DNA of 64,000 nt from Styela clava (taxonomy: Eukaryota > Chordata > Ascidiacea > Stolidobranchia > Styelidae). Location of the stretch: positions 18,373,383-18,437,382 of the forward strand of contig NC_135252.1 in the NCBI RefSeq assembly GCF_964204865.1, read 5' to 3'. The notes under the pieces were generated by a model that saw only the letters and a program-made list of their open reading frames with translations, had not been told where the DNA came from and did not search any database. Both the position numbers and the translations under genes were made by a program. Below, piece by piece: positions 48,021 to 58,136 of the stretch. Position 1 is the stretch's first letter, and each line of letters opens with the position of its first letter.

Positions 48021-48863
48021 CGTATTCAGGCAAAATATTTTTCTCAGAGACTATGACAAAAGAAAAAGTTCATTCATGACACTTTAAAGCTATGACACGC
48101 GTGGACTGCATGGTAATTGCGTGACCAAGTTTACCTCGTCCGCAATTTTTCAAAAAAGGGTTCCGTTCCCCCATTTATAAACGATGAACCCATGTCCTCA
48201 AAATCCAGCGAAGCCTTACAAAAATGTTAAATGGAAACTCTCCAATCAGCGTTGCAATTGTTTGTAAAATGGCAAATTTTATAAACTCAAAATATTTCAC
48301 GATAATCGAATACTACTTGTATTTTGTCTACTTATCTGACACCACGAAGATTATCAGTTTGAGGGAACTACTAGAATTAAAATCAAAACAAGCAAAAATA
48401 CTTCAATTCTAATTTATTTAGAAAATAATAAAGTTTATTTTTTAATATTAAAGTTTAGTAGGATTTCATTTATTTAGACGAAACAAGTGTTCTCTGATCA
48501 TCAAACGATCGAGTGCCATTTATTATGGTACGAATTTCAACCAGGTTTTTTTACTCGTTTATATTCCTTAAACGTTTTAATTTAGCAAAAACAGTTATGT
48601 GTGCGACCAATGGAATGGGTGTTCACGTTATCCGTTCAAATAAAATTTATCCCCATCTTTAACGTGTTTCAACCTCTATAATCTAATATGTCCTGTAACA
48701 TTCTTTGTTCTGTCATTTTGCCATGTCATAGAAAGTTGCATTATCCGAGTTCTTCAATCCATTTGATTTTTAGCTTCTTCCTAAGCGATAATTTGATTTA
48801 ATGAAACTTTAATATTAATACTGGAGTAAGGAAAAAGTACGCATTTATTTTGTTTAAAATTTT

Positions 48864-49076
48864 GATACTCATGAAGTATGCGTACCAAGATGACGAACAC
48901 CGGAACGTAGTAAGTGTACCAGGTTAGGTCCAGGCCATAATTTGATTCCAATTTTCCTTATTTTAGTTCTATTACGAGTTCGGGGACTAGTAATTGTACC
49001 TAACATTATGGGTAAAACCTGTACACATACTACGTTCCGGTGTACGCCATCTTGGTACGCATACTTCAGGAGAACC
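48864..49076 (+). mobile_element. Inverted-repeat MITE copy 12 (symmetric subtype)
   Basis: GATACTCATGAAGTATGCGT to GGTACGCATACTTCAGGAGA, arms carrying CCAAGATGACGAACACCGGA and its inverse. It lies between the two copies of the 47.6/49.4 kb duplication. Confidence 0.82.
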
Positions 49077-49384
49077 GATTTTTTTTCTAATCGATGTAAG
49101 ACATAACATGTACATAATTGTATTTCGTTTTTTTTTTTTTCAATTCATATCGTGCACCTGGTTTAATTTATTTGCCATATTTGACAGATTTGCCTAGCAG
49201 ATTTTTTTAAATTGAACTTTCATCAATGCATAATAAAACCAAACAAGTCCGGAATAATTTTGATTATTATTTGCTGTATTGTATTAGGAAGTTTGATACT
49301 TAAATTACCTCAATGAATGTCTTTACGAGAATATATTGCGCTTACAAAGCGAATGAAATATATTTTAGGGCAAAATATCCAGTA

Positions 49385-49775
49385 CATAAGATTGAGACAA
49401 AACAAAAATCTTTTTAATTCTTGACACTTGATTTGAACTTTTACAAAAAGCAATAATTATTCCCCCCTAAAAATGTGGAATTCCCCATTGCTCTTCATTG
49501 GCAAACCATCCGGTATTCATCTCCTTATGCATTTTCAATTTTTTGCGAATTTACAAATACAGATCACGCGACATTGCACAAGACTGGAACATTATACATC
49601 ATTGCAGCTACCTGCTTCAACATTCTCACGTTACAAGAAGTTCCCGCTCTTTAGGATGTGTTTCTGAAATTTTATCCGACTCGGGGAGTGTTTTTTCTAT
49701 CCAATTTTAGTGAAGCGAATAGGCTTCAACACCGTGTATTAGAGCGAGCTGCTATATATCAAAATAAATGTAATT
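49385..49775. repeat. Downstream copy of the duplication, just upstream of the discoidin gene
   Basis: Partner of 47640-48020. It ends about 155 bases before the ATG of the gene at 49930, so it likely belongs to that gene's promoter region. Confidence 0.7.
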
Positions 49776-49929
49776 CAAGAAAATAAGTTTTTTTTTTGGA
49801 ACCACGCGTTCAAAAATGTCTTTTCAGGCCAATGTTTTATGCTCGAACGTCTGTATATATTTCCGTTGCACCCAGTTTTCAATTTCGTTTGGTATTAGCT
49901 GTAGCTTACTGTTGTTATAAAGTTTAAAT

Positions 49930-52405
49930 ATGAAGTTTATTTTAACTCTCGCTATTGTCTCCGCTATTGCCTTTGAAATATCTTGCGACATTCCCAATGT
50001 TTTTGAGTTTTGCTCTGCGTTAATGTCCGACAGGCAAACATCGTGTGACAGAAGCACGTGTCAAGGAATCCCTGGCAAACGAGGGCCAGAGGGGCCAAGA
50101 GGTTTAATAGGATTAAAGGGCGATACTGGTGCGGCTGGTTCGCCAAGAGAGCTAGAAGAAAAAGTAAAACGGATTGAAGGTATTTTCGTTAAAGATTGTG
50201 AACAGAACGTTGGTGTTAAAAGCAAGAGATTTATAATAAGAAATCACAATATTACACAGCTCGTTTAGATTTATTCATTTTTAGAATTATTAATTATGAG
50301 TCACCTAGTATTCAATTCACATACATTACATTACAGTCATTTTTTCTGATATTTGTTGATATATCTGTGTTTTTCATTTTTTTGCTTCCAAATTTTTGTT
50401 TACATAAGTCATGATATATTTACTTAGTTTTATTTTTCAGTTGCTCTGAAAATCCTGTCTTCAAGTATACCAAGCAATCGTAGTAAGTGGAGAAATATAA
50501 AGGTTCATTTCAAAGAAAATTTTCTTAAATCAACGTCACGAGCACTCACATAAACAAAAGCGATGTTGATCTCTGACCGAAGTTACGAGTCACTAAAGTG
50601 CCAAGAGAATGTAGAGAGTGTAGAATAGCGCGTTAAAAAACACCGATTGGAACGAGACTTGAAGAAGTCCATGTTAAAACGACCAGGACAGGAGCTAGCG
50701 GGTAGTAAGGCTGGGCAATTCTCGAATACCTGATGAATTCACAATCGAGTCGAATATTTTTTTCGAATAAAATTGTATGTAACTTTCTTATTGTATTAGG
50801 TCCTCAAGACATATAAATCACTGAAAGCATACAATACATCACTCAGGCAGATTGCTGAGCGGTCACACACAATAAAAAACACATTTTCATTAATAACTCA
50901 CTACAGAAAAGAGTCATATGTCAGAATTACATTGAAAAAATATGGCTTCAATAAAAAAAAAATTGAGAACTTCACTCGACCATTGGTGAAAAAAAAAGAT
51001 GGCGGCGATTCGAAATTTTGCTCTGAACCGATTCGAATAATTTACTGTAAGATTCAAAATGCCCAGCCCTAGAGTGTAGTGAATTCCAAATAGCCAAAGT
51101 TCATGAAAAAAAAAAAAATTGGGCGTCAAATTTTTCGTCTTGTAGCGAAATGGCTGTAAACGATTGAGAGCTTATATGCTTCTTGGTATGAAACTCGTGA
51201 AGCGCGAAATAATAGTTTTCATTTGTTAACAGTCAATGTTTGTGCGATGGGCATGAAATCACGTGCTATACCCGACTCCGCCATCAGCGTGTCGTCTGAA
51301 CATACTAGAGAATACAATGGGAGACATGGAAGGTTGGACGAAACGGCGGATCATTCATATGGCGTTTGGCATGCTGTAGCAGGTGAGTAACAAATACTAG
51401 AGTTTCAATGTACATTTTCACATAGATAAGAGTAAATTTATTGATTGCTCATCGTGTATACTCCCGACGACAAACAAGAAACAAGCCGGTTTCCAAAATA
51501 AGATTGAGTAGTGTCCGTTTAAACGATAGATATGCCCGCGATGCGCGAATGAAGTGTATTTTCATTCATTTTTCATTTGTTAAAAAAAAAATAGGAGACG
51601 AGTTAATTGCAAGACGGGAATCATAGAATATTCATTTGCAAAAGAATGAAAGATAACAATAACATTTTCCGAATGTATTTTCATCTGTTTGGTCTAGAAA
51701 TAAATAAATCATGCGTTCAAATTGTTATCTATATTTAAAAAATATTCCGCTGCAACAAAAAAATTCCGAAAACATTTTAATATTATTTTTAGGTCTAATT
51801 GACGAATGGTTCCAAGTTGATTTTGGTGTCAAAAAATCTGTAGCCGGAGTTGTTTCTCAAGGACGCCCAGCATGTTGCAGCCAATGGGTAACATCGTACA
51901 AAGTAGAAATCGCAAATTCAACAGATATGTTTGAGCCGGTTACTGAAAATGGCGCTGTCAAGGTGAGCTATTGGGGCTTGTTTGGTATGAAGCACTACGC
52001 CATAGTAATGCACTATTAGCGTGCAATGCGCCACGATATTGTTTACTCTTTGAACTTCTAAATATTTTGTTGAGTTCGAAATATTTCTAACCAAGCTTTG
52101 CTCAGGGGGGCAGGATAATTGTTTTAATTGTGGTATAAATGATAGTAAGATAAAACAAAAATATCTGTATTATTAAAGTTTTTGCTTCATTATATGAAGA
52201 CTTTGATAACTAGATTAACAAAATCAAATTGACACATTTTTTCGTTCAGATATTCAATGCGAATGAAGATGGCGACACAAAGGTTACGAACATATTTCCG
52301 ACTCAAATAACATGTCGATACATCAGAATCTATCCACAGGCATGGAATGGCAGGATTGCAATGAGATTGGAATTTATTCGTGGAGAATGTTTCGATTTGT
52401 ACTGA
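49930..52405 (+). CDS. Secreted collagen-like / discoidin (F5/8 type C) domain protein, 255 aa
   Basis: Five exons in one frame, phases matching: 49930-50179, 50441-50482 (42 bases), 51233-51382, 51793-51962, 52250-52405; stop TGA at 52403. Residues 1-19 are a signal peptide (MKFILTLAIVSAIAF). Cysteines at 28, 39 and 44 precede nine Gly-X-Y triplets (about residues 46-72, GIPGKRGPEGPRGLIGLKG...). A charged helix RELEEKVKRIEG continues into the micro-exon ALKIL, likely a coiled-coil neck. Residues from about 97 form a full discoidin domain: VCAMGMKSRAIPDSAISVSS, EWFQVDFGVKKSVAGVVSQG, QWVTSYKVEIANS, and the closing CRYIRIYPQAWNGRIAMRLE with the last Cys in RGECFDLY. Discoidin domains bind sugars, phospholipids or proteins. 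The layout resembles collectins and ficolins with the binding domain replaced. AATAAA at 52891 may be its polyadenylation signal. Function as a soluble lectin is inference. Confidence 0.88.
50706..51071. mobile_element. hAT-like MITE in an intron of the discoidin gene
   Basis: Left end TAAGGCTGGGCAATTCTCGA and right end AAAATGCCCAGCCCTA, flanked by GCGGGTAG and GAGTGTAG (6 of 8). A TCGAATA / GATTCGAAT motif lies inside each end. No coding sequence. Confidence 0.75.
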
Positions 52406-52944
52406 TGAAAATTTGGGGGTAACTCCAAAATTTAATACGACAGTGCCATTCTTACCCCAAAAATACATTAACGCTTCATGTGCTACTACAATTACGTGTA
52501 GTCAAAATTGCGAAAAAACGAGGGAACTTTCATAGCGAATAACATCATTTGTGAAATAACAATACTTCTGTCAAATTGGAGAGCAGATATCCTGGCATAC
52601 GTATAGTATTTTTTCTTACAAAAGCGATTTGGTGATTTTTTTTTTCCAAAATGGTATAATGGCATTGGCGACCCGTTTTCTTATGTCTTGGAAATCATAT
52701 ATAATAATTAATAATTAGAAGCATCTGCAATAATTAAATTTAGTCATTAATCTGGATCAGCGTTGTAGGTGTCGCTGCTTGAAGACCTTTCGACGTTCCT
52801 CGCGACTCCTGTCACACAATTGAAGTCAGTCTTTTTTTGTTTGCTTTATATTTGCCATATTTCTCGTAATGTATTTATATTGTGTTGTCAAATAAATGAT
52901 GCTTTATTGATTGATTGATTACCACCGTTTTATTATAAATATAT
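52406..52944 (+). other. Probable 3' UTR of the discoidin gene and following intergenic DNA
   Basis: AATAAA at 52891-52896 is the clearest polyadenylation signal, about 490 bases after the stop. Nothing coding is seen. Confidence 0.4.
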
Positions 52945-53170
52945 GGCGCTCTCGTAGTATGTACACCAAGATGGCATACACCGGAACGTAGTAGGTTTAC
53001 CAGGTTAGGACATCATTTTATTCTAATTTCCCTTATTTTAGTTCTATTACGAGTTCGGGGACTAGCCAAATGACTCCTGTAGTATTTGTACCTGAAATCA
53101 TGGCCTAACCCTAACCTGTTAAACAAACTACGTCCTGGTGTCTTCCGTCTTGGTTCACTACATGAGTATC
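52945..53170 (+). mobile_element. Inverted-repeat MITE copy 13 (symmetric subtype)
   Basis: GGCGCTCTCGTAGTATGTAC to CTACATGAGTATC, with CCAAGATGGCATACACCGGA in the left arm and a worn inverse in the right arm. Confidence 0.8.
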
Positions 53171-54010
53171 AAATATATTTGCAAAATCTAAGTTCTTCCA
53201 AATAACAGAACCATCAATGAAATGCTTATATAAGCGATGATTTTTACAGTAAATACTTCCGTTTCCCGTAATGCCTAGTCAGTTCCTTGGTCATTTTGAA
53301 ATATTTGTTCAAATATAAAAAACAAAGTTGCCGAATCGATGCAGCCTGACGGAATTGAAATCCAAGATATTTTCGTTTTTTGCTTGGAACATGAATAGTA
53401 CAATATTAAACACGATAGTGGGTTTATGTGAAAGCATTTATTGAATCATTCATTATTTTATTATTTCCAATCTGGTATTCATTTTAATTAAGTTACTTCG
53501 CAATTGCTGAATTTTATTTTTGTCTTTGTCGTTGTATTTTATTTCATGAATCATAATACAAAATCATCGTGTACAAATGAAGTGAGAGAGTTTTTTTTTC
53601 AAAAAACAGTCGTCGCGATAATAACAAAATAACGAGTTAGTTTGTTATTGAGTAATAGATGAATTGGATTGCGTCACAGCTCTAGTACAGTGTTCTGTGT
53701 TTTAGGACTTAGCTGTTTCAATAAACGAATTCGTTCACAATTATACATGCATACGCCTTCTAATAAATTGCATACAAATGGAAACAGGCAAAGTAATTCA
53801 GTGATTAAACAAATAGATCAGATTAGAGAATTAAGCGCCCACACTTACAGTCGTAATCGTGGGCACGGACTGTGAGATCCATGACCACGATGGTAATACA
53901 TATCTGCATAAATACCTATTTTTAATACCTTCCATGCAAATACAATTTGGATTCGTAATCAACTATTGAATTCAATTGCTATTTTATCAGCGCTTAATAT
54001 TATAGAAAAG
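53171..54010. other. Intergenic stretch, nothing recognised
   Basis: AT-rich; no exon, RNA gene or terminal repeat seen. Confidence 0.4.
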
Positions 54011-54241
54011 GGTTACTCATGTAGTATGGGAACCAAGATGGAGGACACCGGAACGTAGTATGTGCACCAGATTAGGCCAAAATTTCAGGTACAAATACTA
54101 TGGGAGTCACGTGGCTAGTCCCCGAACTCGTAATAGAACTAAAATAAGGAAAATTGGAATAAAATTATGGTCCAACCCTAACCTGGTACACATACTACGT
54201 TCCGGTGTCCGCCATCTTGGTTCACATACTATGGGAGCTAC
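54011..54241 (+). mobile_element. Inverted-repeat MITE copy 14 (symmetric subtype)
   Basis: GGTTACTCATGTAGTATGGG to CATACTATGGGAGCTAC, arms with CCAAGATGGAGGACACCGGA and TCCGGTGTCCGCCATCTTGG. Flanks AGAAAAG and AAAAAAG are a near match. Confidence 0.82.
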
Positions 54242-55616
54242 AAAAAAAGCTATGATCACAATATGCGTCAATTCAATTTTTGAATGTCTTCAAATTTTAG
54301 GCTATTTGGATTTTGTTTTGAATGATCTTTTAAAAAATAAAGTATTAATAGTATAGTTTATTTAGTATAGAAATTTTGAAAAAATTATCTGCCAAAAGTC
54401 TCGACCAATATGTATTGGTGCTCAGTTGCTGGAAACGGCAATTAAAAAGACAAAACAAATGACGTTCTAGATAACACATTTGAACACAGTAAACTTGGGA
54501 ATAAAATATACATTCATTTTTATTATTGCGTCAGAGACAGCGACAATGCTTTTCGAGATTCGTACTGGAGTCTACTCCCTTTGCACAGTGAACGCTTCAC
54601 GAAGTATCATAATCGTGACTCCTGTCATTTATAAAGTTACGGATGAGGCTGATTGACATAATCAACATAACTGAACGTGAATAAACGCTAGTGACTGAAT
54701 GCAGTGGTGTATCTACGGAAAATTACGGCCATGGCAAAATTTGAAAATGCGCCCATCTTGATATTTGGTTGACAATTCATAGTGACTGTTATAATGAAAT
54801 GAGATACTTGTACGTTATTATTTAAGTAGAATACGAGTTTAAATTATTACCAATTTGAAAATATTTTATCAAAACATTTTAGAATAAAACTTTACACCGT
54901 TTTTTACCCCTGGCACGAGCCATGGCTGCCACACCTCAGATACGCCACTGTCTGAAAGATAGATATGTTGAAAAATAATCATGACTTAGACAGAGGATAT
55001 GAATAAAAAAACGTGACACATTTGAGACTGTTAATTTAAACTTAAACATACGTGAACACACAGATTGATTACTGCCAATTGAGAGCTTAGTTTCAGCTCG
55101 CACAAATTGTTCAGAAATTACCATGAACGATGGATACGTAGGTTAGATACATAGATACATGGGTGGTTTGAAGATGTAGATTGTAGATTTTAGTAAAAAA
55201 AACACTTCATCTGTCCTAATTGGTCATTTATGAAACAATATGTATAAATGAAGAATAATTGCTTTTCCCGATTAAATTAAAATTCGTTTTTTTTAAATTT
55301 AATCAATATTGAGTTCTCACGAAATGGAAGTTTCGAATACTATCAATCGCTATGAATACAGAATTATGGACATGGTGTGGTATGGATATCACCCTCGCAT
55401 ACATGGATAGCGTCACAACTAAAGTTTGTTTTTATTTTGAATCATCCATACTATCTTCAAAAGAAGATTGACTAATTTTCAGCAATTTTCTTAGTGCAAG
55501 TTCGGTTTTCGAGAGATTCGAATCAGCCTCTTCTGTATCTTTATTTTGTGAGACTGAATACTATTTAAACTTCGTTTGCAATAATTATTGATGTATTCAG
55601 TTTTGGTTAGTTAGAC
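54242..55616. other. Intergenic stretch, nothing firmly recognised
   Basis: AT-rich. Near 54706 and 54948 the words GCAGTGGTGTATCTACGG and TCAGATACGCCACTGTCTG look like inverted ends of one more hAT-like MITE (about 54702-54950), but I could not confirm a target duplication. Confidence 0.4.
54702..54950. mobile_element. Probable hAT-like MITE
   Basis: CAGTGGTGTATCTACGG at the left and CAGATACGCCACTG at the right form an imperfect inverted repeat (both read CAGTGG(C/T)GTATCT inward). Flanking sequence ACTGAATG and TCTGAAAG agrees at 6 of 8 positions. Confidence 0.6.
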
Positions 55617-56912
55617 CAGGGGTTCTCAAACTTTTGGTGTTGCGGAGCCCTTGAAAAGGTTGGCTATTATTCACGGAGCCCCAAAAGAAATGTTAAAATT
55701 GTTACTTTCCGATTAATCTTCCTGAGTAAGTTAAAAGCACTTTACATAATTTAAATGGTTAATACAAGTAATAAATAAATCTAAGTTTCAATGTTAAATT
55801 ATATATATTAAAGCTGTAAATTTGACACTTGACAAATATATTAATAAATTAGGGGTCGAATCTTTTCTTTTTTGACACTTTCGGAAGACTTAGCCGGGTA
55901 TAGCCGCTAATAACGTGCGCGATTGCATTTTGTTACAATTGTCAATTGCTTTCGTCAGCATGGCGTGTTCTTTTACATCTTTACGCCGGTGTTTATTCTT
56001 CCTAAAACAAAAATTTCCTTGGGCATATACATGTATTGTTCCACACTGACGACGATAATTGCTTTTTTGTTCTCGTGGAGAATTATGAGTTCAATGTGAA
56101 AAACATGTTACCATATTATAATCATCGACGACGAGATGCTAAAAATAATAATTAATAAAAAGGTAATTCCGCAGCTCAAATTTCCTGATTGAAAAACGAC
56201 ATTCTAAAATATTAAAACCTAAAATTGAATATCACACTATAATTTTGGTTTCAGCAGACTCACGTCAGATTAAAAACGCTTTTATAGGCATTGTAAATCG
56301 CAAAATTTGGTGTTATGTTAGGTTTTCTTTGGTTATTCATCGTAGTACCTGTAACTGCGAAATCGAAACACAGTCAATTGTGCGTGCGCTGTGCCTTTCT
56401 TCACTCTGAAACTACTGGTGGAGCCGCATGCAATAAAATAAATTTTTATCAATCGTAATTTGCCCAGACCCTATGATTTTTTTAAACGGCGATATCTTGC
56501 TTAAAAATAATCTCGAGTGCAAAAGAACAAATCAAGTTTGATAAATCCCAAGATCGCAAAAATACGACCTTATTTATAGCTGGCATTTTATCACGGATTT
56601 TGTGTTATTTCAGAATAGTATTCTTTCATTTTAGTAATCGGTAATTTCCGATTATACCCCCCCCCCTCCTCCTCTTAAAAATCCTGGCTGCGTTGCAGCT
56701 TATAAATAATGTCATTTTTTAATTCCTCCTCTTTGCCATATTTCGAGGCTATTTTGTTGACAAATTCTATCAAAGCTGTTGTTGCTTCTTTTTAGAGCAG
56801 TTACAAAATTAGCCAAATCAGTATTTTGAAAAGTAATAGAATAGCTCGCGGAGCCCCTGGGTTTCTCTCGCGGAGCCCTGGGGCTCCGTACGGAGCACTT
56901 TGAGAACCTATG
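55617..56912. mobile_element. hAT-like element, 1.3 kb
   Basis: Left end CAGGGGTTCTCAAACTTTTG with GCGGAGCCC inside, right end GCACTTTGAGAACCTATG with repeated CGCGGAGCCC and GGGGCTCC before it. AGTTAGAC and AGTTAGAG flank it (7 of 8). No transposase frame. A C-run (CCCCCCCCTCCTCC) lies at about 56657. The segment 56245-56400 (AGATTAAAAACGCTTTTATA, GCAAAATTTGGTGTTATGTT) loosely resembles, inverted, the 15.9-16.05 kb part of the large hAT-like element. Confidence 0.82.
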
Positions 56913-58098
56913 AGTTAGAGGGCAATTTTAGAATTTGATAGCATTTACAATTAACGCAAGGAAAAGTTAGAATACATTTTTGTAATATATTCTAGAACAA
57001 ACCCCATTTGTATAAAATATACATTTTTATAAATGTCAGTTCATACAAAAGATACCTAAACTCAACTTAAAATTAACATAATTTAAATATTCATATAATA
57101 TTAGCATTGAAATTTTATGGTTCATCGATTGTTATTGTGGGTGTGTGATGGGAGGTTTCTCACGGCGGATTCTCCCCTGCATTCAGGCGAACTCAGCTAG
57201 TTTATTGTTTGGACATTTTGGCCCGAAGTTAAAATTGCCATCACGAGTGATATCTGGTACTTTTTTCGGTAAGAACATTTTTATTTTATATACTACGTGA
57301 TTCCCAAACTCATTGATGTATCAACTTTCTAGATTAGTCATAAAGCAGTTCACGGTCTTTGTTTCCAAACATTTAAGATTTACATATCGATCGCAGAACA
57401 CTTTTTTCAGTTTTTCTAGATTTGTATGTTTGCATATATTGGGTATTCGTCTATCTATACGTTAGAAGCAACCCTCACGATCGTCTGAAGGCCAACTCTT
57501 AAAAATATGTGTCATTCTTTTCGTCCATGTTGTGGCAGTGTGGTGCAACGTGTTTTCAGAATTTTCTATTTACCGTACTCTTTCCCCTAAAATATTTCGG
57601 TATTTTGATTCTGTGATTCCGGGTTCAAAGTCTACTGTTGTGTTGTCACGAGTGGATTAGGCGACAGCTACGGCCATACTGTGGGCACAGTTTTTCCTTT
57701 TTTTAAACTTACCCTCTCACTGTAGTCAGGTAGCGGACATTGTTATTTTTAAACATTGCTTGAGACTACCTCACATTATGTATTGTTATAGTGATAAAGC
57801 AAAATGAATACAGGAATGCTCCTATATCTGTATATAGTGTTAAACACTCATACAGTACTGCAGTAATACTAATACAGTAATAGTTCTGTTACGGGCTGTT
57901 GGCAGGTTGAGCTGTACATACTTATGTACTTTTTTAATAACACACTATCAGGGTAATATTTGCCCCTTCCAGCCTTTGCTTGAGCTCATTAGTCCAATGT
58001 TCCACGTCATCTTGAGCAGTTTGACAAGTGAACTCAGGCTACTGAAGCATTTCATTAATCATTAATTAAAATTATCTTTTATTACTTTGCAAACTCAG
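56913..58098. other. Upstream region of the choline kinase gene
   Basis: No coding exon recognised. An acceptor-like AAACTCAG ends at 58098, 38 bases before the choline kinase ATG, suggesting an upstream non-coding exon or spliced-leader addition. Confidence 0.35.
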
Positions 58099-58136
58099 AT
58101 AAGAATTGCCGAATCGCATATTATAAAATCGCCAGC

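Noticed and set aside
54060-54356. 98-codon + strand open frame
   Set aside because: It lies mostly inside an inverted-repeat MITE (54011-54241); similar frames recur in other MITE copies and reflect the repeat, not a gene.
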